Source: a virus. Taken from it: a stretch of 30,181 bases of DNA. The DNA lies in the IMG/VR virus record IMGVR_UViG_3300005910_000021, positions 1 to 30,181 of that record. The stretch is one strand, 5' to 3'. Position numbers and translations under genes: made by a program. Shown piece after piece: positions 21,965-30,083 of the stretch. Within the stretch, counting starts at the first letter, position 1, and every line of letters begins with the position of its first letter. The notes beneath the pieces were generated by a model. The model did no database searches and was not told where the DNA came from. It saw only the letters and a program-made list of their open reading frames with translations.

Positions 21965-22165
21965 CTATTCATTTAAATTTTGTTCCTTATATTTATCTTT
22001 TTCGTTAAGGGTTCCCACTGTATCGTTACCATATATCATTTGTTCTCTTAATGGTTCCATATGTATAGGGCATACAGCTTTATCACGAATTGCTATACAT
22101 CCACATTTATATTTTCTACTTCCATCCATTTTCCATAACGGATTGCCTCGTATATTAGTTGTCAT
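21965..22165 (-). CDS. Small Cys-rich protein
   Basis: 66 residues from ATG 22165 (MTTNIRGNPLW); GAGGT lies 7 nt upstream inside the VWA gene. Cys residues in KYKCGCIAI and AVCPIH with His give a likely zinc site. Not recognised. The 3' end touches the ssb promoter. Confidence 0.6.
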   Translation of the reverse strand: MTTNIRGNPLWKMDGSRKYKCGCIAIRDKAVCPIHMEPLREQMIYGNDTVGTLNEKDKYKEQNLNE

Positions 22166-22931
22166 TAGCTGTACCTCTTTCGCTTGTTCCCCCACCACTT
22201 TCACTTGTAGCGCTTGTTTTTACAGTATCATCCTTAGTATCATTGTTAAAGAAATTTGTGGTATTTGTGGCACCTTTCAGTCTACTGGAGGAGTAATTTT
22301 CATAGGACATTTTATATGTAGCACCGGAATCCCTTACTCCTTTATTAGAAGCATCAAAAGATATAGTATTGAGCCTATTTACACCAAGACCATCCACCGC
22401 AGTTTCTAATACATCTTGGTTAGCACCCATAAACACAAAGGTCCAATTATCAGTCTTTTGTAACCTTTCTATTCGTTCCTTTATTCTCAATCTACCTTCG
22501 TCCCATTTGTTTTCCACAGAAGCATTTTCAAATCCATCAGTAATAATAGTAACTAATGCAGCATGATTACCTTCTTTAGGCATATCATTCTCTATACAGC
22601 TTACGGCATACATTATAGCATCGTAAAGTGCCGTCATTCCTCCAAGCCAATAAGTTTTAAGAGGTTCTATAGCATTGATATCTTTACCTCTACAAACTTC
22701 CTTTACCTTACTATCAAACTCAATAATAGTAACATAGTTTGATTGCTCGTCAGAATCCTTTTTTATCTGTTCTAACTGTTCATTGAAATTTGTTCTTGAT
22801 TGTTCTGCGAGATCACACATTGAACCACTATGATCCATCACAAATGCTATATGATTTACTGGTCTACTATCATTAAGTTTAACCTTTCCTTCCTCTTCCA
22901 TATCACTTACTAAATCATCAAATCCACTCAT
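22155..22931 (-). CDS. von Willebrand factor A (VWA) domain protein
   Basis: 258 residues. The metal-ion-dependent adhesion site is complete: Asp33-x-Ser35-x-Ser37 (DHSGSM), Thr100 (GGMTALYDA) and Asp132 (TDGFEN). The Rossmann-like alternation (HIAFVMD, VTIIEF, LVTIITD, FVFMGAN) fits the fold. The C-terminus is Ser/Thr/Asn/Gly-rich and disordered. VWA proteins bind partners through a divalent metal; related stand-alone bacterial proteins work with AAA ATPases or tellurite-type stress systems. No ATPase partner is visible here. The gene start overlaps nothing and follows the upstream stop by 1 nt. Confidence 0.85.
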   Translation of the reverse strand: MSGFDDLVSDMEEEGKVKLNDSRPVNHIAFVMDHSGSMCDLAEQSRTNFNEQLEQIKKDSDEQSNYVTIIEFDSKVKEVCRGKDINAIEPLKTYWLGGMTALYDAIMYAVSCIENDMPKEGNHAALVTIITDGFENASVENKWDEGRLRIKERIERLQKTDNWTFVFMGANQDVLETAVDGLGVNRLNTISFDASNKGVRDSGATYKMSYENYSSSRLKGATNTTNFFNNDTKDDTVKTSATSESGGGTSERGTANDN

Positions 22932-22932
22932 A

Positions 22933-23241
22933 TCATTTATCCTCCCTTTTCATTTCGTACCATTCACATTTTCCACCATTAAATCCCGGTAACACTTCCT
23001 CATATTGTACACATAAATCATACCATAAGTCAGGATGAAAATATTCTATTAAAGTTTCCTTTTCATCATTTCCAAATACTACAGAGGCACGATACATTAT
23101 ACCAACAACAGCATTAGGATCTAACTTCAATCGTTTGACTAATAGCTTTTTTATTTCATCATCTATCATTCTTTCTGGTGGGTGCATACTATCATTAGGT
23201 ATAACCTTTACTTCATCCTCTTTTTTCTTCTTCTGTTTCAA
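22933..23241 (-). CDS. Hypothetical protein
   Basis: 102 residues. TTG start at 23241 with AGGTGAT upstream; an internal ATG near 23187 is a possible alternative. The N-terminus is very Lys-rich (KQKKKKEDEV). The rest has helical and beta parts (DPNAVVGIMYRASVVFG, EYFHPDLWYDLCVQYEEVLPG). Not recognised. Confidence 0.5.
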   Translation of the reverse strand: MKQKKKKEDEVKVIPNDSMHPPERMIDDEIKKLLVKRLKLDPNAVVGIMYRASVVFGNDEKETLIEYFHPDLWYDLCVQYEEVLPGFNGGKCEWYEMKREDK

Positions 23242-23247
23242 AACATA

Positions 23248-23529
23248 TCACCTAATATCCTCTATTATATCTTTAATTTCAGCTAATAAACATGCACCTA
23301 TTGAATCATCATAAGAAAATAAATGCGCACCAAACATTACCTTTTTATCTCTTAAATCGGCATTTTTTTGGTCTAAAATTATACATGCATCAGATATATC
23401 TTCAATTTCAAGGTCTTTATTTTCTAATACTATTGAATCATCATTACATACTATAGTAATAGGTTTTTTAGACCAACAACCAAATATGTAACCATTACCT
23501 AAGTTTTTTTCATACCATACCCAACTCAT
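23248..23529 (-). CDS. Hypothetical protein
   Basis: 93 residues, soluble, acidic and Ile-rich with several Cys (FGCWSKK, VCNDD, DACIILD, GACLLAEI). Not recognised. It overlaps the upstream zinc-ribbon gene by 4 nt. Confidence 0.5.
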   Translation of the reverse strand: MSWVWYEKNLGNGYIFGCWSKKPITIVCNDDSIVLENKDLEIEDISDACIILDQKNADLRDKKVMFGAHLFSYDDSIGACLLAEIKDIIEDIR

Positions 23530-23717
23530 CTTACTATTAATTCCACTAATTCTAAAGATTTATAATCAACAAGTGTACCATTACAAACAGGACATTTTGT
23601 TTCAGAAAACGGTAGCATTTCCTCTTGATTGACATAGTACTTTATCACAGTTTTTTCTCCTGCAATTACAAAAAATGTTTGCCATCTTCTACCACAAAAA
23701 CAACAAAACCCGACCAA
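23526..23717 (-). CDS. Small zinc-ribbon protein with weak start
   Basis: 63 residues. Cys pairs FCCFCGRRW (5/8) and KCPVCNGTL (near 42-45) would make a zinc ribbon. The only in-frame start before the first Cys pair is TTG 23717, with no ribosome binding site and an in-frame stop just upstream, so the 5' end may be altered or the start is unusual. Its stop overlaps the next ATG. Confidence 0.5.
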   Translation of the reverse strand: MVGFCCFCGRRWQTFFVIAGEKTVIKYYVNQEEMLPFSETKCPVCNGTLVDYKSLELVELIVR

Positions 23718-23744
23718 GTAGAAAAACTTGAATTAGTTAATGTA

Positions 23745-24335
23745 TTAAACACCTTTCATTTCCTCTAATTTCACCAAACATTCTCTATATTGTTCTACTA
23801 TATAAGGTATCAATGCTCTATCCTCGTCTGTGAGTTTTAATACTCCTTTACTGATTAAATGAACCAAGAAATATTTGTCAATTTTATTGTGTAAATAGTG
23901 CTGTACAGGAACACTAAAGTTTTTATCTCTAAGTCTACAATAATCCCTTACACCCTTTAGCTTTTCACCATTATATTTTGATATCCAATGTTTAACCCAA
24001 GCAATGGATTTTTTCAACTCTCCTTTGTCAATTTCCATCTCCCTTTTATGGTTTTTATCCCTTACCTTATATATATTCAACACCTTTGGTTCAAAAAATT
24101 GTAAGTATGTGAAGCTCTTATACAATTCAAACCCACAATCAAAAAATTTATCAGGATTTATGTTGGTCCATTTAGTATTGAAGTATTTCGTGGCTAATTC
24201 TAATGCCTCCCTATTCTTCTTGGACATCTTTGTTTTAAGGTGCTTGTCAAAATCTTTAGGAATCCTGTATCCTCTATTGTTAAATTCTGCTTGTGCTCTC
24301 CTGAAAGCTATATATATATCAAGTGTTTCGTACAT
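23745..24335 (-). CDS. Hypothetical phage protein
   Basis: 196 residues from ATG 24335 (MYETLDIYIAFRRAQ). Starting there avoids a long overlap with the upstream gene, and GGAAGAAAG is upstream. Mostly helical, basic and aromatic, with RGYRIPKDFDKH, YFNTKWTNINPDKFFDCG and AWVKHWISKYN. No known family; a DNA-binding or helicase-loader role would be a guess. Confidence 0.55.
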   Translation of the reverse strand: MYETLDIYIAFRRAQAEFNNRGYRIPKDFDKHLKTKMSKKNREALELATKYFNTKWTNINPDKFFDCGFELYKSFTYLQFFEPKVLNIYKVRDKNHKREMEIDKGELKKSIAWVKHWISKYNGEKLKGVRDYCRLRDKNFSVPVQHYLHNKIDKYFLVHLISKGVLKLTDEDRALIPYIVEQYRECLVKLEEMKGV

Positions 24336-24477
24336 TTTTTTGTCTTTCTTCCACCATTTCTTCATACAATTCTTCAAAAGACATTCCTATTCTTTTGAAA
24401 GTAAGTGTTCCTTCTTTTACCCCATTTCTTAAATCCTCAAATATTTCCATTAACTCTTCGTCCGTTTTTATAAGCAT
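24319..24477 (-). CDS. Hypothetical small acidic protein
   Basis: 52 residues from ATG 24477 (MLIKTDEELMEIFEDL), which has AGAGG 5 nt upstream; the longer reading to 24546 would overlap the previous gene by 59 nt. All-helical, Glu-rich. Not recognised. Confidence 0.5.
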   Translation of the reverse strand: MLIKTDEELMEIFEDLRNGVKEGTLTFKRIGMSFEELYEEMVEERQKNVRNT

Positions 24478-24487
24478 TGGTTCCTCT

Positions 24488-24766
24488 TTATAACTGTATC
24501 CTTGCCAATAAATTTCCATAATCACTGTTAATTGACACCATTGCATTACAATATGCTCGTAACTTATTAGCTAATGGTGCCAATTCAGTTTCAATTTCAC
24601 TTTTACCTTCTTCTGCTTCTGTTTCTGGTGATTCGGGACCAATAATTGTAACAAGTCTATTTGATAGACTTGCTTGTGTATTAGCAGATTCCTTTATTAA
24701 ATTTTCCAATCTGCCCATATAATTAAAAATTTGCCCTTGTTTTTCTTCAGTTTTTTCACAATCCAT
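24488..24766 (-). CDS. Hypothetical small helical protein
   Basis: 92 residues from ATG 24766 (GTG 24769 is an alternative), behind a perfect GGAGG site. Helical and acidic at the start and end, with a variable linker (PESPETEAEEGKSEIE). Not recognised. First gene after the promoter at 24793-24821. Confidence 0.6.
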   Translation of the reverse strand: MDCEKTEEKQGQIFNYMGRLENLIKESANTQASLSNRLVTIIGPESPETEAEEGKSEIETELAPLANKLRAYCNAMVSINSDYGNLLARIQL

Positions 24767-24792
24767 CACACTTTCCTCCTCTTTTACTTTTT

Positions 24793-24821
24793 ATTATACA
24801 ACTATTCTAATTATTTGTAAA
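24793..24821 (-). promoter_or_regulatory. Sigma-70-type promoter
   Basis: -35 TTTACA at 24816-24821, 17 bp, -10 TATAAT at 24793-24798. The -35 element ends at the base next to the glycosyltransferase stop. It drives the small-gene and VWA operon to its left. Confidence 0.88.
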
Positions 24822-25928
24822 CTATGGAAGTCTTCGTCCCATAAAACTCAAATAGGTGCTAACATATTTCCTCAAGTTATCGTTTTCTTCCCACCATAAT
24901 TGACCCTTTAGTGTTTTATAATCATCATTCCAAATTCTTTCTCTCAATTCTACATCTTTGGCTAATGCTTCTATACGGTCTATCATATATTCTTCTGTAT
25001 CACACTTCATTTTCATTAGATTGTATGGTGCAACATTGCTATATATACCAGGTATTCCAGAAGCAGTAAATTCCAAGGCCTTGATATTACTCTTGCTATC
25101 ATTAAACTCCCCTTTTTGTAATGGTGCTATTCCTATATCAGCATTCAAACTCTTCAAATAATTAGGATACTCAAATGTGTTCTGCCAGTCATGAAATTCT
25201 ATCTTACCTTTAACATCTTCTAACTCCATAGGTAATGCTCCCATAAACACCCATTCATATACATCAGTTGTCCTTTTGATGAAATCCATAAGTTCGTTAC
25301 CTAAATCCCCACCATCGGAAGAACTTTTCATTGAAGGATGTTTGAAATGGTTCTGACTCCCAGCCCATAATATCCTTATCTTATTACTTTCTTCATACCT
25401 TTCATGCTTAGGTTTGATATCACCCCATATGAATTTAGCAAGATGATTAGGTATAACTTTGATATTCTTATTATATTTGGAGTAAATTTTTCTTAATGGG
25501 TGAGTAGAGACAACTATACCATCAGATTCTCTCATCATGGCTTCTATATGATGAACATTATCCCTATAATATGTATGGGCGAAATTCCACTTAGGTATGT
25601 CCATAAGCAGATCATCAATTTCATATATTAATGGTATTTTATGTTTAGGTTGGATTAATTGACGGAATTTTCTATGAATGTTAAGGTGTGCTTCAGTTGC
25701 GGAACGTTGAAATTGTATAAAGGAGAAGTTTTTATAGAAGTTAGTATCCCCTATGTATTGAGAAAAGTAAGATGTATGAACTGATATTTTAGGTATCTTT
25801 AGATAATTGAGAAGGAGATAGGGGGTCACGGTCCTAAGAATTCCGCAACCTCCGAGGTCGCCTAAGAAGCTAAGGAAGCCTATGCGAGACGGTGTTTTTA
25901 TTGGTAACAACTTTTTCTTTACTGACAT
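24822..25928 (-). CDS. Glycosyltransferase, GT-B fold (GT4-like)
   Basis: 368 residues. The donor-binding end has the typical GT4 pattern: RILWAGSQNHFKHP (about 205), EWVFMGALP, IEFHDWQ, LNADIGIAPLQKGEFNDSKSNIKALEFTASGIPGIYSN described by its key residues, where Asn/Lys before ALEF and the Glu mark the donor site. The N-terminal acceptor half has GFLSFLGDLGGCG and the EIDDLLMDIP segment seen in phage/bacterial members. Substrate unknown: host surface glycan, virion glycoprotein or modified DNA base. It is read before the promoter at 24793. Confidence 0.8.
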   Translation of the reverse strand: MSVKKKLLPIKTPSRIGFLSFLGDLGGCGILRTVTPYLLLNYLKIPKISVHTSYFSQYIGDTNFYKNFSFIQFQRSATEAHLNIHRKFRQLIQPKHKIPLIYEIDDLLMDIPKWNFAHTYYRDNVHHIEAMMRESDGIVVSTHPLRKIYSKYNKNIKVIPNHLAKFIWGDIKPKHERYEESNKIRILWAGSQNHFKHPSMKSSSDGGDLGNELMDFIKRTTDVYEWVFMGALPMELEDVKGKIEFHDWQNTFEYPNYLKSLNADIGIAPLQKGEFNDSKSNIKALEFTASGIPGIYSNVAPYNLMKMKCDTEEYMIDRIEALAKDVELRERIWNDDYKTLKGQLWWEENDNLRKYVSTYLSFMGRRLP

Positions 25929-25951
25929 ATTTAATTAATTTCGTTCCTCCT

Positions 25952-26185
25952 TTAATTACCTGGCCATAGGACGATAGCATTTACACCATCATCACCGGCA
26001 TATACATCTTCTTCTGTAAGTTCAGGCATATAAATTTCACCTGAATATTGTGAATCTGGTACATAAGTTTGCTTCGAAAAACCAGCCAATGGAGAATAAC
26101 CATTACCTTCACTATCTAAAGGTAATACAACCAATACATCATCATCCAATGGTGCAAGTAAACGTCTTAAATCTTTAACCAACAT
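25952..26185 (-). CDS. Hypothetical small protein
   Basis: 77 residues. The start VKDLRRLLAPLDDDVLVVLPLDSEGNGYSPL, given here as separate elements (VKDLRRLLAPLDDD then VVLPLDSEGNGYSPL), has the look of small conserved proteins in phages and bacteria; the end NAIVLWPGN is also typical. Acidic, soluble, function unknown. Confidence 0.6.
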   Translation of the reverse strand: MLVKDLRRLLAPLDDDVLVVLPLDSEGNGYSPLAGFSKQTYVPDSQYSGEIYMPELTEEDVYAGDDGVNAIVLWPGN

Positions 26186-26186
26186 A

Positions 26187-26696
26187 TTAAAATACCCCCA
26201 ATTCCTTTAGTGTTTCATTAATTCCAAGTTTCTTCAATTTCAAATTCAAAAACTCTGAAATGGTTGGCTGATAGATCTTTACATGAGGGAACATTTTAGC
26301 TTCTATGCATGATTTATGACCTTTCTTCAGGTTGCATTGCTTACATGAGGCAACACAATTTTCAAAAGTTGACTTACCACCTTTAGATTTAGGGATAACA
26401 TGGTCAATGGTCAATTTCTTAGATTCCTTACCACAGTATACGCATTTGAAACCATCCCTTACTAAAACATTGCGCTTGGAAAACGGCACTTTAGTCTTGA
26501 AAAGGGTTCTAATGAATTTTACTAATTTCAAAACTAACGGAATCCTCATTACCACACTTCCATCGAAGTTCTTAATGATTCTCTCAGAGTACTTTAATAC
26601 TTCTGTTTTACCTTTAACCATTAAGCAAACAGCTTTCTGCCATCCAATTGAACCAAGGTAGCTATAATCTGCATTTAAAAGTATTATATTGCTCAT
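26187..26696 (-). CDS. HNH endonuclease family protein
   Basis: 169 residues from ATG 26696, with GGGGGGT 6 nt upstream. The HNH core has Cys pair CVYCGK (about 90-93), KLTIDHVIPKSKGGKS with the catalytic His, Asn (FENCVASCKQCN) and the Cys-rich finish. The N-terminal half (MSNIILLNADYSYLGSIGWQ, then WQKAVCLMVKGKTEVL) is typical of short, bacterial-type HNH proteins rather than the modular homing genes at 4848 and 10135. It may process DNA in the phage or be a solitary mobile nuclease. Confidence 0.85.
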   Translation of the reverse strand: MSNIILLNADYSYLGSIGWQKAVCLMVKGKTEVLKYSERIIKNFDGSVVMRIPLVLKLVKFIRTLFKTKVPFSKRNVLVRDGFKCVYCGKESKKLTIDHVIPKSKGGKSTFENCVASCKQCNLKKGHKSCIEAKMFPHVKIYQPTISEFLNLKLKKLGINETLKELGVF

Positions 26697-26910
26697 TTTC
26701 AACCCCCCATTTCATTAATTCTTCTAACATAGACTCTATTCTATCTAATTGTTCTTTATCTTCCCTTGTTAAAACTCCATATACAGATCCACCCTGTTCT
26801 ATTGATAAACGCTGTTTTGCTGTGGTACCATTCGTTATCATATAGCTACTATAATCTTCATCTCCATTGGTGACTCTTAAATATTTAGTAGTTTCATCTA
26901 AAATTTTCAT
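26662..26910 (-). CDS. Hypothetical small protein
   Basis: 82 residues. An N-terminal beta part (KYLRVTNGDEDYSSYMITNG) is followed by a coiled-coil-like helix (REDKEQLDRIESMLEELMK). Not recognised. Its 3' end overlaps the HNH gene by 35 nt and carries that gene's ribosome binding site. Confidence 0.55.
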   Translation of the reverse strand: MKILDETTKYLRVTNGDEDYSSYMITNGTTAKQRLSIEQGGSVYGVLTREDKEQLDRIESMLEELMKWGVENEQYNTFKCRL

Positions 26911-27158
26911 GTTATAATTCTCTTATCATCCTGCACCAATAGCTTTTTGAGTTCAGGTTTTTTCATAACATTGTCCGCAAACTCTTTATACTTACCCGAA
27001 GCCTCTTGCTTAGTAAACTTCTTAAAATTACCGTTATCATCCTCCAGCGTTATTACTGCCTTTCCTGTCTTACAAAATGCACATATCTGCTCACCCTTTT
27101 CTGTCACAAACATCATAGTTGGCGGCAGTATCGTGCGGCAACGTTGACAAAGACCCAT
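26907..27158 (-). CDS. Small zinc-finger protein
   Basis: 83 residues. Cys pairs LCQRCRTI (4/7) and ICAFCKTG (26/29) make a short zinc finger, followed by an acidic strand and a basic helix (FTKQEASGKYKEF). Not recognised; nucleic-acid or protein binding is possible. Overlaps the next gene start by 4 nt. Confidence 0.65.
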   Translation of the reverse strand: MGLCQRCRTILPPTMMFVTEKGEQICAFCKTGKAVITLEDDNGNFKKFTKQEASGKYKEFADNVMKKPELKKLLVQDDKRIIT

Positions 27159-27169
27159 GTTTACTCTCC

Positions 27170-27439
27170 TTATTTTTTATCTACAGCATTTACATCTGTT
27201 GAAAATACTATTATACCACCTTTGAACTTATCTAAACTCATTTGATGTGGTGATATGCCTTCCTTTAACAATTCTCCATTTAATGAATAATATTCCTGGA
27301 TAATACCATCTTTATACCATAACCTATCATCTATAGATTCAAGAGCAAACCAATGCTTCTCATTATCTATAAGAATCTTCCTTTCTGAAATCTTATAATC
27401 ATTTATATCCCTATATCTTAACCGGTCTGTAAATTTCAT
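27170..27439 (-). CDS. Hypothetical protein
   Basis: 89 residues. Strands with many aromatic residues (KHWFALESIDDRLWYKDG, QEYYSLNGELLKEG) suggest a small beta fold. Not recognised. Its ATG lies in a 4-nt overlap with the ligase stop, so it is coupled to ligase. Confidence 0.55.
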   Translation of the reverse strand: MKFTDRLRYRDINDYKISERKILIDNEKHWFALESIDDRLWYKDGIIQEYYSLNGELLKEGISPHQMSLDKFKGGIIVFSTDVNAVDKK

Positions 27440-29214
27440 AATATTCCCATTAAATCATCATAACTAATTATTTGTGTACCATATTCTCTTGCCTTTTTTG
27501 TCTTACCTGATTGAGAATCTACATCATTAGTAACAAGGTAGTTGGTTGTTTTACTCATACCTTTTACTGTTCCGCCTTGATCTTCTATGAGTGATATAAT
27601 TTCCTTTCTACCTATATCACCTTTACCAGTTAAAGCAAATTGTTGTCCTTTCAGTAACATATTATTATCTCCTTCTTTCTCAAACTTCATACCAATTTGT
27701 TCTGTAAGGTATTTATACAAGTTTTCACACCTATAAATGTTCATTACAATATTTCCTGCTATCTTAGGACCTACACTCTCACATTCTGTTAGTTCATCTA
27801 TCCCAGATTCAAATATATTTTCAATAGTACCAAAGCATCCTAATAAAGTTTTTGACATCCTTCTACCCACACCTGGTATAGCGAATGATTGTAATAATTT
27901 TTCTTGTGTAGTAGTAAGGGTCTTAGTTATTTCATCTACTATCATTTCACCACTTCTTATACCGAAACCATCTATTTCCGATATTTCAAATTCATTAAGG
28001 TCATATACTTCTTCAATATAATGGACACCAAGCTTCTCTAATGTTATACTTGTTATATTCTCTGCACCTAATGCTCTTAGAAAATACTCTACGCTTTTTA
28101 GTGTCCTTGAATGACAGTTTTTATTAGTACAAACAATATCAACACCCTTCCATTCAACTTTAGTATCACAAGATGGACAATAATCAGGTACATCCTTCTT
28201 CTTAGATGTATTGTTCTCTACGGAGGTTAAATATGGAATTACATCACCACTCCTCGTTATTTTTACAGTAACTCCAGAAACAATACTATTGTCCAATATA
28301 AATTTGGCATTAAATCCTGTAGTCCTATTTATTTTGACACCACCTATTTCTATGGTTTCAAATATCACAACGGGTATAATCCTTCCTGTCCTACCAACAT
28401 TCCACTCTACTGATAATACTTTAGTTTCGACTGATTCCCCTTGTACCTTAAACGCTATTTTATTTTTAGGGTATTTTACATCTTCCCTTTCTGAATTATT
28501 GACGGTTAATACAACACCATCTACATCCCAATCCCCTTTACTGCTTATCATAGACATTACTTCTTTAATATCAAATTCTTCCATCAATACCCATTCAGGT
28601 GTTCTTAAACCCAAAGATTCAATAAGCACAAATCTTTCATACTCAGTATAGGTTTTTAATTCAGCATATTCAATCAGTTCATAGAAAAATGGAAAAATCA
28701 ATTCTACATCATTTAATTCATCTCTATTAAGCATACCGGCTACACCATTTCTTGCGGTCTTAAATCCAAGGTCCAAATGAGAACCACCTACAAGCAATGC
28801 TTCTCCACGTACTACCATGAGACTCTTATTTTCTATAGGCTCACAAAATATTTTAGCCTTATCCGTTATATCTCTACCATATTCACCATCACCTCTAGTA
28901 GAAGCAAATTCTACTTCACCATCTCTATATATAACAAGTATACTTACACCATCTAATTTCTGACTTGCTAAAATTTCACCAGGATGTTTTTCAATCCACC
29001 CATCTACGGTATCAGGTTTCAACTTATTAAGACTACCTAATACATAGGGTAGCTTTATCTTATCCTTTGAAGGTGAACCCACAGTTTTAAAATAGGGGTC
29101 GTTTGGATATTCCTCTTTAGCCTGTTCCTTTAGATAGTCATATTCTTCATCAGATATAGGAGAGGTACCATCAGTGTAATACAACAAATCATATTCTTTT
29201 AGTTTCTTAATCAT
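27436..29214 (-). CDS. ligA: NAD-dependent DNA ligase
   Basis: 592 residues. It seals nicks using NAD+. The adenylation site is Lys86 in QKLDGVS, followed by STRGDGEYGRDIT. The OB part includes NVGRTGRIIPV (272-282). The zinc finger has Cys346, Cys349, Cys362 and Cys367. Helix-hairpin-helix repeats lie near 385-515 (IDGFGIRSGE, IPGVGRRMS, CESVGPKIAG). A C-terminal BRCT domain (about 520-592) has FALTGKGDIGRKEI. It is about 80 residues shorter than E. coli LigA, mainly at the N-terminal nicotinamide-binding part, which begins directly with LLYYTDGTSPISDEEYDYL. Full domain order argues for an active enzyme. Starts overlap with the 56-residue gene upstream. Confidence 0.95.
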   Translation of the reverse strand: MIKKLKEYDLLYYTDGTSPISDEEYDYLKEQAKEEYPNDPYFKTVGSPSKDKIKLPYVLGSLNKLKPDTVDGWIEKHPGEILASQKLDGVSILVIYRDGEVEFASTRGDGEYGRDITDKAKIFCEPIENKSLMVVRGEALLVGGSHLDLGFKTARNGVAGMLNRDELNDVELIFPFFYELIEYAELKTYTEYERFVLIESLGLRTPEWVLMEEFDIKEVMSMISSKGDWDVDGVVLTVNNSEREDVKYPKNKIAFKVQGESVETKVLSVEWNVGRTGRIIPVVIFETIEIGGVKINRTTGFNAKFILDNSIVSGVTVKITRSGDVIPYLTSVENNTSKKKDVPDYCPSCDTKVEWKGVDIVCTNKNCHSRTLKSVEYFLRALGAENITSITLEKLGVHYIEEVYDLNEFEISEIDGFGIRSGEMIVDEITKTLTTTQEKLLQSFAIPGVGRRMSKTLLGCFGTIENIFESGIDELTECESVGPKIAGNIVMNIYRCENLYKYLTEQIGMKFEKEGDNNMLLKGQQFALTGKGDIGRKEIISLIEDQGGTVKGMSKTTNYLVTNDVDSQSGKTKKAREYGTQIISYDDLMGIL

Positions 29215-29377
29215 CTAAATAACTCCCTGTCTCTTTCCAATGTTTAAGTATATTCCTTATATCTAAAAGAGCTTCAAGTTTACACACCTCTACACTCAAT
29301 TTTGCTTCACTAACACTATATAAAGCATTACCACCAATTTCTTTTAGTCCATTCATTATTTCTTCTTTCTTTCTCAT
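29207..29377 (-). CDS. Small helical protein upstream of ligase
   Basis: 56 residues from ATG 29377 to TAA 29207 (starts MRKKEEIMNGLKEIGGNALY). Helical, mixed charge. Its start overlaps the preceding stop as ATGA and its end overlaps the ligase start by 8 nt, both typical of coupled phage genes. Not recognised. Confidence 0.6.
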   Translation of the reverse strand: MRKKEEIMNGLKEIGGNALYSVSEAKLSVEVCKLEALLDIRNILKHWKETGSYLDD

Positions 29378-29646
29378 GCTAACATTCCCCCATCTGGTAG
29401 TGTAGGTTGTCCTTCTACTAACACCTTTAAAAATGCTTGTAATGTTTCCTTCAAATCAATAGGAACCACTTTCATATTGAATACCAGTTTACCCATTACC
29501 TTTTTAGGGTTAGATGTATAAGCATTGATAAAATTAGTGTCAGATTTATACACAACCTCTACGAGTTTTGCTATCTTCGTTTCCCAGAAAAGATTGTAAT
29601 CCTCTTCTTTGATAAATATGGTTTGTTCTACAGGTTTTTCTATCAT
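29374..29646 (-). CDS. Hypothetical protein
   Basis: 90 residues from ATG 29646 (MIEKPVEQTIFIKEED), with GGAAGGGG in the upstream gene end and an ATGA overlap; the longer reading to 29685 is unlikely. Alpha/beta, with KVVPIDLKETLQAFLKVLVE near the end. Not recognised. Confidence 0.6.
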   Translation of the reverse strand: MIEKPVEQTIFIKEEDYNLFWETKIAKLVEVVYKSDTNFINAYTSNPKKVMGKLVFNMKVVPIDLKETLQAFLKVLVEGQPTLPDGGMLA

Positions 29647-30083
29647 GCTTCCCCTTCCAAGCATTCCAATAGTCGCTTTAAACACTTAATCAGTTTGGTA
29701 TTTTTAAGTTTGATCCTATTGTTAAATTCCTCTTCGGTTAATTCTACATCATTAAGATACCAATACTTCCAACCATTAATACATTCTATAGCAGGACCAT
29801 CTGTTCTATGAAATTTACCATTCAGGTACCATTCCTTATCACCATTAATACATTCTATAGCAGGACCATCTGTTCTATGGAATTTACCATTCAAGTACCA
29901 ATACTTATCACCATTTGCGCATTCTATAGCAGGACCATCTGTTCTATGGAGTTTACCATTCAGGAACCATTTCTTATCACCATTGGGATATTCTAAAGCA
30001 GGCCCATCTACTCTATGAAGTTTACCATTTAGAAACCATTGCTTAGTACTATCATCATACACCTTTACCGTATATTCTATCAT
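29643..30083 (-). CDS. WFLNGKLHRTDGPAIE repeat protein
   Basis: 146 residues. Residues 16-107 are four tandem 23-residue repeats (W[FY]LNGK[LF]HR[TV]DGPA[IL]E...NG), with a fifth partial unit at 108-115. The C-terminal 30 residues are a basic amphipathic helix (IKLKNTKLIKCLKRLLECLE). Such MORN-like beta-hairpin repeats occur in phage and giant-virus proteins and are thought to mediate binding; target unknown. Near-identical DNA copies show recent expansion. The start overlaps the upstream stop as ATGA, behind GAGGAGG. Confidence 0.8.
   Translation of the reverse strand: MIEYTVKVYDDSTKQWFLNGKLHRVDGPALEYPNGDKKWFLNGKLHRTDGPAIECANGDKYWYLNGKFHRTDGPAIECINGDKEWYLNGKFHRTDGPAIECINGWKYWYLNDVELTEEEFNNRIKLKNTKLIKCLKRLLECLEGEA
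29763..30038 (-). repeat. Four tandem 69-bp coding repeats
   Basis: Four units of 69 bp in frame inside gene 29643-30083, with the two downstream-most units most alike. The GCAGGACCATCTGTTCTATG block recurs in three of the four. Confidence 0.85.

Noticed and set aside
29763-30038. A CRISPR array, suggested by regular repeats
   Set aside because: The repeats are contiguous 69-bp coding units in frame, without unique spacers.
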